Source: Petunia secreta
Taxonomy: Eukaryota; Streptophyta; Magnoliopsida; Solanales; Solanaceae
DNA length: 64,000 nt
Assembly (NCBI GenBank): GCA_029990175.1
Contig: JARKIP010000010.1
Location: forward strand, 43,146,001-43,210,000
Direction: 5' to 3'
Shown: one piece after another, positions 44,801 to 58,159 of the stretch
Layout: the number at the start of each line of letters is the position of its first letter
How positions within the stretch are numbered: the first letter of the stretch is position 1
The notes under the pieces: generated by a model
The model's database searches: none
The model's input: the letters and a program-made list of their open reading frames with translations, nothing else
Told to the model about the DNA's origin: nothing
Translations under genes and position numbers: made by a program

Positions 44801-47394
44801 TAATTACTGCAGGATTAGTAGTCTCTATTGTTGACCCACAACCTGGTGAGAACATTATTGATTGTTGTGCTGCTCCAGGAGGGAAAACCCTTTTCATGGC
44901 ATCCCGTATGAACGGCCAAGGTAACCTTCATACAAACTTTGCTTGTCATAGTTGATGGCTGAAAGCTTTTAGAGCAGAAATTACATGGAAAAATATTTCC
45001 ATTTTACATTCTTTGGGAGATAACAGAAAAGCAAGATATACTCTCACAGGGCCTTAGCACATGCAGAATTTAAATCTGTGTATTCAATAATAAAATAAGC
45101 TTAGGTGAGAAATACCTGTCTTGGAAAAGTAGACAATCATGGTATTTGCAATAGAAGCACCATATTCCGTTGTCCATCATCAATTACATTTATTAATTGT
45201 TGGTGTGTAAAAGTAACTCAATCAAAAGATTCCAGGTTAAATTTCCTTCAATATCTAATTTTCTCTTTAGAGAGTTTCAGAATGAGGAGAGCTGGTTGTT
45301 TTTTCGTTTTACAACTGGATTGAGTCTGTTTTTTACTTTTGTTAATTGGTAACACGAATCTTGTTAAAGCATCTATAGTGGTGGATTAAGTAAATAGTTA
45401 TAAGCATAGTGTTCGACCAGGAATTTGGGTCATTTTTTGACAGTTATGTTTGTGGACTCTTTAATGCTTCACTCCAGTGCTTTACTTGTTTGGCAGGTAC
45501 ATTATCTGCTGTTGACATAAATGAAGGTCGACTGCGGATACTCAAAGAGACAGCCATATTGCACCAAGTTAATGATGTTATCAGTACTATCCATGCTGAT
45601 CTTCGAACTTTTTCTGTAAGAACTTAGGGTTTGCACTCTGTAAAAAAGCGCGTATATTAGTGTCCAACTGCTGATCATCGTGAAAATTTTTAACAGACCG
45701 ATAATGTCGTAGAATGGGATAAAGTTTTGCTGGATGCACCTTGTTCAGGACTGGGTGTTCTTTCTAAGGTATGTCCATTCAAGAGAGGTGGCATGGGTGC
45801 TAAAACTTTTGTTCCTCTTTCTTCTTATGTCACATTCATTGTTCTTGCTGCTATGGTTTCATGCTTCTTTAAACCAGAAGTAGCTGGGACTTCTGAAATG
45901 TATATTTCCTCTGTTTGCAAAAGCGAGCAGATTTGCGTTGGAACAGGAGCTTGGAAGACATGGAGCAACTTGAGCATTTACAGGATGAGCTTCTCGATTC
46001 AGCTTCCAGGTAAAACAAATAATTCCTTTTAATTCTTTATTATGTGCACCTGTCACATGAATTGCTGCTGCCAGTCACCACAAAGTGGATTCTTCTTTCA
46101 GAAAGAGTAGAGTAGCTTTTTCTGGTAATGTTGGTGACCGGTGAGGATACATAAGTTTGGAAGAGGATCAAAAGAAGGTGCTTATCTATATAAACTTTTC
46201 TCCTACTGAGGACAAGAAAGTTGGAAATGATATATACATTAGTTGGTTAATTATAACTCATTTTCCTGTATTATTGAGTAGTGCTGGTTAAGTTTTCGGA
46301 TGCAACTACCGTACTTACAGTTTTGACTGCTGTCTAGATTGTAATATGCGTTATGATTGACTATCTTTACACATTAAAATACGAGGTTCTGTTATTTGTA
46401 TTATGATTGAGTGACTATCTTTACACATTGACGGACGAGGTTCTGTTATTTGTTTTCTGTTCCTTTATGCTTTTGTTCTGCATCTGCAGGTTGGTGAAGC
46501 CAGGTGGAGTACTAATATACAGCACATGTTCCATTGACCCTGAAGAGAATGAGGAAAGAATTGAAGCTTTTCTTCTAAGGCATCCAGTAAGAAACTTGAT
46601 TGATAATTGCGTTGTCTCTTAGCTCTAAAGTCGGTTCTCTCACAAAAATGAGCTATAGCGCATAGATTATGCTCAAAACCTTTTCTAGGCATTAAGGAGT
46701 GAAAATTTTGCATCCTATTGAGGCTGTGGTAAAGGAGACTATGTGCTTTAAGTTGAAAGCACAGGCTATTTTTTTTTAAATCAAATAACTCCCACTTGAA
46801 GACAAAAATTTGGAAAAAAAAGAAAAGAAAAAGGAAGAGAGCAGAAACTGGCTTGTCAGAAATCATTTCTTGGAAATGGCTAGTGTAAATCCTATCATCT
46901 TGTCTTCCATATATTTTCATAATTTGGGTGTCTTATTCTGATATTCTTGTGCCTAAACTGATTGTCCCACGTTTTCTCTGCTCTAGGGTATAAATTTGGC
47001 ATCTTTGCGAGGGAGCAGATTATTTACCCTTATTCATGTAAATAATGGAACAACATGTGCTTATCGAAGAAATAAATATAATCAATTTTGAAGTTGATAC
47101 TCCTATATATCCTAATTGTCAGCATTACTCCTTTTTTTTTTTTTTTTTTTTTGGTTTTGGGGGTGTGGGGGTGGGGGCAGGGGGGCAGGAATTCTCGTTG
47201 CTATTCTTGTAAGGGAAATATCCCGCACATTACTCAAATTGTCACCATCATTTTCCTTGCAGGGATTTGACATTGATCCTGTGAACAGATATGTTCCGGA
47301 TGATTTTGTTACGAAACGAGGTTTCTATATGTCTAATCCTGTGAAGCATGAACTTGATGGAGCTTTTGCAGCTCGTCTGGTTAAGTGTAAATAA
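38874..47394 (+). CDS. RsmB/NOL1-NOP2-Sun family RNA m5C methyltransferase, plastid type (At3g13180-like)
   Basis: Seventeen exons join in phase to 549 codons: 38874-39066, 39564-39626, 39785-39939, 40042-40155, 41049-41114, 41815-41898, 41981-42067, 42532-42623, 42709-42769, 43122-43181, 43848-43908, 44813-44920, 45497-45615, 45698-45768 (starting at 45697), 45924-46009, 46490-46586, 47263-47394. The first ~85 residues are Ser/Lys/Arg-rich and poor in acids, as in a plastid transit peptide. A NusB-like RNA-binding domain follows (VTEVVGGTIRWRRYLDHLI, NLVNGILRKL). Then comes the SAM-dependent methyltransferase: motif I DCCAAPGGKT, motif IV LLDAPCSGLG with one catalytic Cys, motif VI YSTCSIDPEENE with the second. 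This layout is that of bacterial RsmB, which methylates 16S rRNA C967. A role in plastid 16S rRNA modification is inferred from the family. All introns are GT-AG and no lesion is seen. Introns hold SINE copies. Confidence 0.93.
41335..41520 (+). repeat. tRNA-derived SINE copy in an intron
   Basis: Contains GGTTGGGGGTTCGAGTCAC, a good pol III box B (GGTTCGANTC), followed by AAAGGAGCAAATGGGG and G-rich sequence. The same order recurs at 43390. It lies in intron 5 of the methyltransferase. Likely a Solanaceae-type SINE; exact ends not determined. Confidence 0.55.
43378..43560 (+). repeat. SINE copy with internal 36 bp duplication
   Basis: Box B-like GGTTGGGGGTTTGAGTCA, then a 36 bp unit (CATCAAAGGAGCGAATTCGG...) repeated in tandem with one mismatch (43442-43513). 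Shares box B context and AAAGGAGC with the copy at 41335. In intron 10. Confidence 0.5.
44085..44305 (+). repeat. Possible SINE-derived repeat in intron 11
   Basis: Words like CACGGGTTAGAACCATTTTAAG recur at 44156, and the block ends in GGGCTTTAGCGATTTCTCGGTTATCAAAAGAAAAG, an A-rich tail with the texture of a Solanaceae SINE 3' end. Ends not fixed. Confidence 0.35.
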
Positions 47395-48940
47395 ATCCAG
47401 TGGGAGGAGCATGTTTCAGTTTTCACAAAATTTTAGTACGTCGTCTTGAAGCATCTATGGTACAGAGGGCTCTTTTCCATCGACAATCTAGTTGTTGCTT
47501 TTATGCCTTTCCTTTTCTGGTCAAACTTTGGAGCCCTTTCAACATGAGAGTCCAGAGCATCAGTCGTCACGTATTTCTCAGGTAAAGTGGGTCATTGCTT
47601 TGTTATCTCGTGAATTCCCGCATGACTTAGTTCTTCTGTTAAACTTGATCGGTGCCAAAAGATGCGTCTGTTATATGTTTTCCTTCCAATGATTTCAGGC
47701 TGGTGACTGAAAAGCCTTTGATTAGAAATCTTAATAAGAGCCATCAGGGTTGAGAGTTCACAGGTCATCATCATGTGGTACAGCAAATTTAGAAGTTCAA
47801 AGCATATTGCGGCTTAGACGAAGTATCATTTAAAATGGCACGACAGAGTGAGAAAAACTTGGCTGCTTAAATATAAATTTGGAAATTAGACGTTGTAGGT
47901 TGAAGTTGATTCTTTGTAGATCCGTCCATTTAAGTGGACAAGATATTGAGTTACAATTTTATCTTTATAGTTGATGTATATGAAGGATAAATTTTTTTTT
48001 TAAAGTGTCGTTACGATTTCAGATTAGATTAGTAACCCACAATTTGTTATAACACAATAATAGAGCAAATGGACAATACATGTGATCCTCAGATGCTTTG
48101 GAACGCCTAATATTCTAGGAATTAGTAACCGAAGGTTCCAGGCATCATATGTTTTAAAAATATGTTGAAAAAGAGTTTTGTATGGGTTTCTCGACAACAA
48201 ACCGGCCATTATTGATGCACAAAATAGGAGCTCACAAGATCAGATTATGGGTACTCAGAGTATGCAGCAAGGTCATCTCCTTTTCAGGGAGAGCTACTGC
48301 CTCTTGGATATTTTAGTTTAATAGTACTACTGCCACATTTGAGTTAAACTTAGAGATGGACGTGGTTGAATTTCAGCGTTGGTTTCGTTTTGTAACAAGA
48401 GTCCCTTTTACGGAGCTTGGCCTCCTTTCACATTAACACACCATCTCGTCATTCGGTTTTGTAGCAGCCCAAGTATATCTAGGAACTAGGCTATTCTTGG
48501 CGACAATATTGTCATTGAAGTTGAGTGGGTGGCTGAGTGTTTTCGCGAGCTAATTTCATCATTGAATGTTCCATTTTCGTTGGAAAAATCCTTAGTATTG
48601 TCAATTGGTGCTTTGGAGTTTGCTAAGCAGTTCTTCGTACGCGGAGCGACTAAGGACCTTTTCTTGTCTCCCGTCATATGTTAAGATGTTTAGTTAGTTC
48701 CATATCTCTTGTTCTTTTAATGAGGACTATTATGTCCAAGGATCTTACGTTGTATCGTTTACGGGATGTTGGGTATCGGGTGTATACTTGACACATGGCG
48801 CCTCCTAAGAGACACTGGAATCGGCACCTCCTCGTCTTGTATGTTCTCTCCCCTTTTGGATTTGGTTAAGCGCATATAATGATAAACACTTGACCTCTTA
48901 TCAACAAGTTATGGTGAGGGGACCTGATCAACTGACTACT
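47395..48940. other. 3' flank of the methyltransferase gene, no further gene seen
   Basis: Includes the probable 3' untranslated region (to about 47800). The remaining short frames have no recognisable domain. Confidence 0.5.
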
Positions 48941-51325
48941 AGCCTGCTTGGCCAAGCTTCTCAGAAGCCAAAAGTATTTTTTTTCAAGAGAAAAACGCTT
49001 TTGAAGAATTTTGAGGTGTTTGGCCAAAAGAAAAAAGTACTTTTGAGAAGAAACAGAAGCAATTTTTCTGCTGTTGGGGAGAAGCTACAAATTTCCGCTT
49101 CTCGCCAGAAGCAGTAGTAGTTTATTAATTTTTTAAGACAAAAATATCCTTACTAAAAATATATATTTACCATGCTATATTTAATTATTTTAACCAATAT
49201 GTTTCTTAAATATAAATGACACTGATTTAACCTTATTTCTATTGATTAAAAACCATAGTATATATTTTCTTTTATATTTTATATTTAAACTGAATGAAAA
49301 TAAAATATTGAATTAACTCTTTTATTAAAAAAATATTTAAATTTTTGACACGTTTAAATAATATTAGTCGTATAATGAATCTTAGTAATGCACTTTTTTG
49401 TAGTTTGACACTCAAAAGTACTTATCTGAAAAGTACTTCTGGTAAAACACTACTAGAAAAACACGATTTAGGGAGGAGAGGGTAGAGACGGCTAGCCGTC
49501 CGTATTTGAGTAGAGACGGCTAGCCGTCTGTATAACCTTCCGTTAAATAAAAAATTACACAACTAGAGACGGCTAGCCGTCTGTATAACCTTCCGTTAAA
49601 TAAAAAATTACACACCTAGAGACGGCTAGCCGTTGCTACAACGGATATTTTTCAACAAAACAGATCCAGCAAAAATGTAACGAGCTCATTCCCTATTTCC
49701 CCATTTCCTCTTCTTCCCCAACAACGCAAACACCTCAAAAATCTCCATTTTCCCATTTCCCATTTCTTCAAAATCTCTATTTCTCCATTGAAATCCGTCA
49801 TCCCCATTCAAATCCGTAAGTTTGTTATTTTTGTTCGGGTTTAGGTTTCAAACGGGTTACTAATGTTTTATTTTTTTTTTCAAAATTTCATTTGGAACGA
49901 ATCAAGGTAGTGGCTCCAAGGTTAATTTCAATTCCAAAAGAGGTATTTTTTTTTTGGCGTTTTTCATTTTTTTTGGTTTATTTTTTCATGTTTACTTGTG
50001 AAATCCCCATTAATTAGTTTAAAGTTTTTTAGTGTTTAGAGAATATAGTAAAGAATTTTAATGTTTAGAGAATATAGTAAATTCCCATTATTGTTAGTGT
50101 TTAAATTATTTTATGTGTTTAGAGAATATAGTATTTTAGGTTGATGCCTTTGTATGATGGATTTTTAGAGAATATAGTAAAGAAAATTAGAGGAAAAATG
50201 TGGCATCTCCAAATCAAGTAGTTAGGTCCTTGGAAAAAATTAATTTTGCTCAAAACAAATATGGCAGCTGAGGATGAACATTTTATTGATGAAAATGATA
50301 CAAGCAAGGAAAAATTACTTGAGGAAAATGATGGAAGTGAGGATGATTGATTATTTGGTAGTTTTAATATATTGCATCACTTGTTTATTACATCGTTGAT
50401 CTAATATTCACACTTGATTAATTTATATTATATATTTTAATTTAACATTCATATTAAATTATTCGTTGAATGTTTTCATTACAGGGATGTCTTCTACAAG
50501 TAAGAGGGGTCGAGGCAAACTTTATGGCAAAGTACATGTCGGAAAAGGATGATGGTAATGGCTCGGATGGAGTCGAGTAAATGGTTGGTTTGTTGAAACT
50601 TTATGTCCTATACTTGGTTTTTATCCCGTCCTTGTTGTGAGACTTGTAGTTTAAAACTTTATGTTCTAGTGGTTTAGCTTTGTAGTTTAAACTTGTGGTT
50701 TTTATCCCGTCCCCGTTTATGATCCGTTGTGAGACTTTATGTTTGGTTTGTTAAGGTTTATTGTTAGGACTTTATGTTTAATTTTATAAGGTTTATTGTT
50801 ATCCCGTTATAGTTTTGTTCGTGTATTTTAGTTTAGTAAGCTGTTCAGACAGCTGTGTATATGAATCTGTATTTGTTTTTGGCAGGCGTGTATCTATTTT
50901 TTGACAATTTATTGTGCAGGTTTAACAAAACCAGTAACGACTAGCCGTCTCTAGAAAACCAAAAATGTCAATATAGGGACGGCCGTCCCTAAACCAAAAA
51001 AAAATTCAGTTTTTTTAGTTTAGGGACGGCTATGATGGACAAAAAAATTTAATACACGGCGACGGCCAACCCTTCCTAAACGAAAAAATATATTTTAGAT
51101 TTCAACGTGTTGGGAGGGCTAGCCGTCGCACCTCTCGGATGGCTGTCCGTCGCTAGGTGTCTAGCGTCGAGCGATATACGGACGGACTATGCCGTCGTAT
51201 TACCCGTCCATAAACAGCGTTTAGAGACGGTTAGCCATTCTATCGTTTGTCCGAAAAACACGTTTTTCAAGTAGTGAAAGTACTTTTCAAAATAACCAAT
51301 TTTTAACAGCTTGGCCAATCAGGCT
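48941..51325. mobile_element. Inverted-repeat element split by a CACTA insertion
   Basis: The left end AGCCTGCTTGGCCAAGCT and the right end AGCTTGGCCAATCAGGCT are inverted repeats with one mismatch over 18 bases. Without the inserted CACTA it would be about 550 bp. Interior words AAAGTACTTTT occur in both orientations. Non-coding; superfamily not determined. Confidence 0.6.
49448..51276. mobile_element. Non-autonomous CACTA (En/Spm-type) element
   Basis: Begins CACTACTAGAAAAACACG and ends CGTTTTTCAAGTAGTG, the inverted ends of CACTA transposons, with AAA on both sides (49445-49447, 51277-51279) as the 3 bp duplication. Subterminal repeats are built on the 14 bp palindrome GACGGCTAGCCGTC (49487, 49515, 49568, partial at 49621), with decayed versions at the right end (50935-51240). 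The interior has UTR-like pyrimidine tracts, four TTTAGAGAATATAGTA copies (50036-50176) and a stub frame starting MSSTSKRGRGK at 50487. No transposase. Confidence 0.87.
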
Positions 51326-54300
51326 CTATAAGCGTTTTGTAGCACGAGTAGTTACAAACCTACTAGACCATCTTTGGGAACTCCCTTCTATAAATAGCAG
51401 TTTTTCACACTTCGTATATGCTGTAGGGTTTTGTGCTATAATTTTGAATTACTACTAGGCGTTTTAGCTAGTATTCAATTCTCAAGTACTATATACTTAG
51501 ATTTGACGGTAAGGCAAGATTTCTCTTGGCAATAAATTTTGGTGCATATTTAAGCATAAATGTTAGGAATGAGTTCTTCACGAAGCATTTTTCGAGGCGA
51601 CATTTTTAGACGAGTATCTACCTAATTTATTCGTACTATATTAGACTCGGATTCACTAAAAGAGTGTTTCTATCAAATTTAAGTAGGTGTTTGGTAAATG
51701 AGTCTCTTTTGTTACATAGAAGATGTTGAAGTAAATGCTACTAATCTACTATATACTTTTTAATGTTTGGGTGCCAGAAAAGGGTTGTTGGAGAAGCAAT
51801 GGATGATAGACAGCAATGTGGAAGTTAAGGCACTCGAACAGTTGTGTAATAAACAAAGGTTGGTGTTAAACCAAGGTTATTTGGCTATTTGAATAGGACA
51901 GTATCTCTGCGTGTGTGTGTGTTTATATTGACTTACAAAAACATACATATTAAAAGCTGCTCCAATTCCTACTACGTCAATTCATATTTTAGTAGTTATG
52001 TGGAGAAAACCTTGACGCGGAAATGACTTAGCGTCTATTTGAAATGATTCGTCATCCTTTTATTTGATTTTCCATACAAATGTTTGGGATTTGTATAAGC
52101 GCAAAACCCATTTCCGGGGAAGGCTACATACTAAGGACATTTTTTCTTATTTTTAAGGCTCGAACCGAAACATCTAGTTGAGTATGGAATGATCATATTC
52201 ATCCCACCATAATTTTTAGTGGTTATCAACATTCTTTTTACGATAAAAAAGATATTGCTTAATGATACACAAATATAAAAATTATTAGTAGTATAATTAG
52301 GTGAAGATTCTCTTAAATAGAAATCCCATTTTATAGAGTTTAAGTTTTATATATCTGCGGAGTACTTTGTAATAATTACTTAGGTCCCTTCGGAACATTC
52401 CATAAAGAAAAAACTCCATAATAAGTACGTAGAGCATACACCCCATTATGTATACTATATGTTTTCCTCTTCAACAAGACATTTAATTTTTAAACACTAC
52501 AGTATATGGATTTACTGGAAATAATGTGTGAATACTCTCGCATAACTAACATAGATAATGTCAAATCTTTTCATAACAATTCAGTACTTAATTAGAGACC
52601 ATTGCAGTTTAACTTGACAGAAACGTCTTCCCAGTAAAATCAAATACTCTTACCAGTTTAGAGTCAATTTCTTCTTGTTTGAATTAATTACGTTGACGAG
52701 TTTTACTAATTGGGATATAATGGCCGTTATTTTGATTTGGTAATCATCAGAATCTTTGACTAGTTTCTTGACCCACTAATGAGTAATGACCTTGACTAAA
52801 AAAGCTACAGTGCCATGCTCGATCAAGGAAAATACTTGCATACAATCATAGTTTTTCATAATAATACATTAAGAAATTTGGATTTTATGCAGGACATATA
52901 TCAATTGTCATATATTCAGGATCTTCATGTGAACACTGTGTATACATAACTCTTTCAGGGTGTGAATCTCGTCAGAAAACGACCTGGATTTTATCCATTT
53001 TACTTACTATCTACACTTGTAATTATCTGTTTCTGGCTGAAATGGTCTCAACTCCCTGCCTTATGTTGGATGATATCGTACGTGGTTCAAGGAATAAGAA
53101 GTTGCAGTGAGCACCAATTGCCTTATTGGATTTCCATAATTCAAAGTATTTTCGTATGAGAGTTATTTATAATAGTGAAGTGTGTTATTAAAACCTTAGA
53201 AGTTTAAGGTCACATATCTTTGTCTGTTTGAGCTAATTAACTTGGTTACCGAGTTTTAAGCTACTTTCAAATAAGATACACTTTATTTGGAAACATAGAG
53301 ATCAAGGCATTCAAATTTATTTTTTATTTTTAAAAACCTACAATTATTTTGACTATATTTACCAAAAAAGACTAATGAAATATACTCCTTATTATCACCT
53401 TAGCAACAATGGGAGAAATCGAGACGTTAATATAGAAAGACAAGTAGAATGGATTAATTATCCAAATTAACATTTGCAGTACATGTAAATAATGTCTTCA
53501 AAGGTATAGGTTCCCAATCAATGCTTCATATATACACCCGATGTGGATAAGTTTTTTCTTAAATGCTAAATACTTTGTAAGTGTTTCGAACTGATCATGA
53601 GGGATTCAAAGTCTCATCAACTAAATATCTACTATTAAAGTAATATATAATTTTGTAAATATTTAATTCTCGTCTTATAATCTCATTAATTATAACTTGG
53701 TTCTCAAACAGAACAACCTCAATGGGTAAAATAAAAATACTAAATTAAGTAATGACATCTTTTTAAAAATAAAATAAAAGGGAAAGTAAAACACATAAAT
53801 ATTGAAATAGAGGCACTACAAAAATTTAGAAAGTGTACATAATTTAGGTTTCCAAAGCAATAGTCGACCTGTTTCACTTTATGCTGTAAGGTTCGTAGTA
53901 CGACAGTAATTAGTTAACTTTGATCGTTAATTCAAACATAGATTGTTCAAATTTTTAAAAGTAAAATATAAGTTATTATAAGATGTATTATAAGTTATTA
54001 TGATTTGTAATTCAAAATATTTATAAAGTATTTTTAAGAATAGGTCGAAAAAGGACCTCATGAACTTCTCAAATAGTATTATTGCAACAAAAAATGGAAT
54101 GGAGAGAGTATTAGTATTAATGCCTAGGCATAATTTGGGTAAAAATTTACTAACAATATTTATACCATATACTATACTAACTTACCATGATAGATGATTT
54201 AATGAAGTATTAAGAGTAAACTTTAGATAACCACAGTGATGACTGAAGAGTCGGTGTAGCCCATGCATGACCGCGTAAAGGTTTAGACGAAGAAATCAAC

Positions 54301-54369
54301 AAAGTGGTGGGTCTAAATGGCCCATCCATACGCATACGGCATCAACGACTATAGTTTCTCCGCGGTGCC
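51326..54369. other. Intergenic, no gene seen
   Basis: About 3 kb of AT-rich DNA with a (GT)n tract at 51911-51922. A 65-codon frame at 52962 has a hydrophobic stretch but no start context or known domain. No RNA gene or element boundary recognised. Confidence 0.5.
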
Positions 54370-54378
54370 TATTTAAAA
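54370..54378 (+). promoter_or_regulatory. Possible TATA box of the Nudix gene
   Basis: TATTTAAAA about 150 bp before the start codon, followed by a CTAAACTAAACTA leader. Judged by position and consensus only. Confidence 0.45.
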
Positions 54379-54523
54379 CTAAACTAAACTACATTTTGCT
54401 TATTTTGATAGCTTCATAAGTAGTATTACTTACTAGTACTTATTATTGGGTTGTATGTGTCTTCCAGGACCAATTAAGTAGAACCTAATTCAGACTATAT
54501 AACTTGAGAGATCTATACATTTT

Positions 54524-57500
54524 ATGGAGAATATTTTGGTTCATCAAAATGGTGCCAAGAAGAGTCATGTATTGCTTCCATCGGTTAATGATGAGCATGG
54601 AGGAGTTATTGTAGAATTAGAGGATTCTATGAGCCCCAATGTCTTCCATTACATGCTTAAAACTTCAATGAGAGAGTGGAAGCTCGAGGTAATTATATGT
54701 TGATCTTATAGTTCTTATTTTGCACTTTGTTATTCTCTATGTTAGTAGCTAGTTTTACATATATATACTCCTATTATATTGGATTTAAGTTGTATATAAT
54801 ATGATGATATATAAATATTACTATTGCACTATCAATGTATATATATATTAGCAGATTATTTATAATATAATTTTTATAAGGTTATGATCAATTGACTAAT
54901 GTTTATCGTTTAGGTTACTTGTAATTATCATATAAATGATATTGTTACAAATATTTATTACTTTATCAATGAATAGAATCAAAAAGTACTCATTATAATT
55001 ATTTGCAGGGTAAGAGGGGTCTCTGGATTAAAATGCCTATTGAACTAGCAAATCTGATTGAGATAGCAGTTAAGGTAATTGCTTCACTACATTTTTGTCA
55101 CTTTTATATGACGGCATTCACATAAGAGCTAATGACATTCGATTCGGTACACTTGAATATCATTACATATGTAATTTTTCCTAGAGGTTTAAAGTATTTA
55201 CCATATGCTAATAATTACTAAGATTGCCCATAATAAAACCCAAATGTAGGAACGTAGATTTATTATCTTTGCTTTTTTCTTTTGAAAAAAGAAAAGAAAA
55301 GAAAAGAAAAGAAAGATTTTTGATCATGACTTTAGAGAAATCATTCATTGCTTTTAAACAATTGTTCTTAGAAATCTACGTACTTTGAGAAACCACTTAA
55401 GTAGTAAACCTTGTTTTCAGGAACTCATGTCTTAATTGCCTCACATAGGCACATGTCATTATTTCTTTGAGTAAAAAAAAGTACCATTAGCTATATATAC
55501 GCATGCCATGATACTGAACTAGCTGTATGATATTGACAACAGGAAGGGTTTCGGTACCACCATGCAGAACCTCATTACCTCATGCTTGTGCATTGGATTG
55601 CTGAAACTGAGAGTACCATCCCAGCTAATGCCTCACACAAAGTGGGCATTGGTGCTATTGTCTTGAATGAGAAAAGAGAAGTAATTCAAATCTGCTGCAG
55701 TTTTACGATGTGAAAACTATATTATTCCTATTCAACATGATATTCCCCGATTGAATGATTGATCACCTTCAACATGAAATTCCCTGATTGAATGATTCAC
55801 CTTCGACATGATATTCCCAGATTATATAATTGAGTGATCTCAAGTGCTAATAACTGGTTTTGAACTTAATTTTGTCCGGATTTAATGAATTTCTTAACAC
55901 ATATACGAGAGACCAAAACTTACTGGTTCGCCGAGCCCATATGTTACACTTTACCTCCGCCCTTGATGGTCTCAGTTCATACTGATTCATGAATGCGTGG
56001 ATTTTCAAGAATATCTAACGTTTGCTAGGGTCTGGACAACATTGTAGTTTTAAGAATAGCAGATATTCTATATATATGTAGTTATAGGTAGAGTTATCGT
56101 TAAGGGTAAAAGTAAAAGTATAAAGTTAAAGAGTTACCGCAAATACTATAGAAACTCGAAATACTACCAAAAAGAAAGAGCGTCACAGGGTCAATCTGGA
56201 AAGCTATATATGTTTGAGCATTTTGGTACCTACTATATATGTATATTTAGATTGTCAACATATTTCATTCTGAAATTTTCAAAATATTCTTGCTTACAGT
56301 TGCTTGTTGTCCAAGAGAATTGCGGGAGATTAAAGGGTACTGGTATATGGAAGATCCCTACTGGTACTATTGAGGAGGTATGCTCGTTAATTGATAAAGT
56401 CAGCTCACAGAATCACGTATTCCCTAACAATATAACGTAATGTATTTACGATGAGCTTTGTTCTTCGCAGGGAGAGAGTATATTTGAAGGTGCAATTAGG
56501 GAAGTAAAAGAAGAAACAGGAGTAAGTATATAGACTACTGAATTAATTCTACGTAAATCCATGTAGTACTCATTACCAAATCCCATTTCTCCAGTTGTGA
56601 CTGCCATTATTCTTTCTTTGAGCTAGATTTCATACTTTAATTTGTTTCTTTATGTTGCAGATTGACACAGAATTTCTGGAAGTGCTTGCATTCAGGTAGA
56701 AAACTTGTGCCATTTACCGTTTATGTTTGAAGAATAAACTTAAAACTATACAAATAGTACATGAATTTATCACTTTTCATATTTTAGCAAAATAAAAAAG
56801 TATTAACGACGCGTGATCAAGAACTGTGAATTTTGACTATTAAATAGTAAATATTGATATATTTGATCAACTTGTCATGGTTCTTGTTTGACCATGAGTT
56901 GGGAGAAATCTGAAATGGAGCTTGAAATTTCAAATACACTTTTTATATGGCCATTAGCCAATGTATGGATTTCTTGAGTCATGTAGTTTTAATTTCTCAT
57001 CGGCAGGCAAATACACAAGTCATTGTTTGACAAGTCAGAGTTGCTTTTCATTTGCATGATGCGCCCTTTATCATTTGACATCCAAAAGCAAGATTTAGAA
57101 ATTGAGGCAGCTCAGGTATGTAAATTTTAATTTTAGTGTATGTACACCATCAGCTGGTTGAGTTCCCTTAGATAACAGTAGGTAGCCCAATTTGGTAACT
57201 TGAAAAATAGAGTGATTAAATGATATAAATTGAATAAAATTATCGATTTATGTAACTTAAATTTATCTTGTTTATATAGATAGAATTCAAGTTTTATGCA
57301 TTAGCAATGTAAAAAATATTTACACAATCAGGTCATTTATAAAGTACTTACAAGTAAAGTTTCATGATAACCTTTAATTACGTAAGAACCTCACTAAAAT
57401 ACGGATAATATTAAACTATATATGCGAATAGTGTAATAACTTTTATGATATACTGTATATGACTATATATTATAGATTGGCATATATATTATTGTGACAA

Positions 57501-57743
57501 TCTTAACATGGTTTTACTGCCTTTCAGTGGATGCCGTTCGAAGAGTATGCCACTAAACCGTTTGTGCAGAAAGATGGTCTTTTCAATTACATTAAAGATC
57601 TATGCTCTGCAAAAGCAGAAGGGAATTACCCAGGATTGACGCCTGTACCAATAACATCATTTTTTGATGATCATATGAGTTTCCTCTATTTCATTAAGGA
57701 CGGTCTACACCAGGAAATTAGTTCTGCAATATTTCATCACTGA
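54524..57743 (+). CDS. Nudix hydrolase (Arabidopsis NUDT2/6/7/10-like group)
   Basis: Eight exons join in phase to 285 codons: 54524-54688, 55009-55074, 55543-55680, 56300-56377, 56471-56521, 56661-56695, 57007-57115, 57528-57743. Residues ~30-100 form the N-terminal domain of the plant ADP-ribose/NADH pyrophosphatase subgroup (FHYMLKTSMREW, RGLWIKMPIELANLI, EPHYLMLVHWI). The catalytic domain follows with the Nudix box split over exons 4-6: G-TIEEG-E-SIFEGAI-REVKEETGI, matching GX5EX7REUXEEXGU exactly, including the Mg-binding Glu residues. Length is normal for the group. No transit peptide is obvious, so a cytosolic enzyme is likely. Members hydrolyse ADP-ribose or NADH to nucleoside monophosphates and affect redox balance and defence signalling; the substrate here cannot be read from sequence. 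All introns are GT-AG, and the gene looks intact. Confidence 0.93.
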
Positions 57744-57884
57744 AGGACCTGGATCAATGCTACATAAATTCTTCTGTAGTTCTATTCACCTAAGTATTTA
57801 ATTATTTTTTAAGGTAATTGTTTCGATATTGCCTCCACTTCGAAATAAAGTGTACTTTCAATTTGTTTTGTATCCATCTTAATA

Positions 57885-58157
57885 CTCCCTCCGTCCCAAT
57901 TTATGTGGCACCATTTCCTTTTTTGTTTGTCCCAAAATAAGTGGCACCTTTCCTTATTTGACAACTATTTAATGCATCATCTCTATTTTACCCTTGTTGG
58001 GCCCTACATACTTTTAAACCTACCAACAACTTTTTTATTACTCAAATCTTCTCTCTTACTTTTTTAAGGGTAAAATTGATATTTAACAAAGTCAACCTCT
58101 ATTTTCTTAAACTCCGTGCCCGGTCAAATGGTGCCACATAAATTGGGACGCAGGGAG
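57885..58157. mobile_element. Stowaway MITE just downstream of the Nudix gene
   Basis: CTCCCTCCGTCCCAATTTATG at the left and CATAAATTGGGACGCAGGGAG at the right, flanked by TA (57883-57884, 58158-58159). 273 bp, non-coding. It starts about 140 bp after the stop codon, so it may be included in some transcripts' 3' ends. Confidence 0.92.
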
Positions 58158-58159
58158 TA

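Noticed and set aside
46465..46920. 151-codon minus-strand frame over exon 16
   Set aside because: Overlaps a well-supported exon and intron on the other strand and has no domain.
52962..53159. 65-codon frame with hydrophobic stretch
   Set aside because: No ATG context, no similarity that I recognise, isolated in AT-rich DNA.
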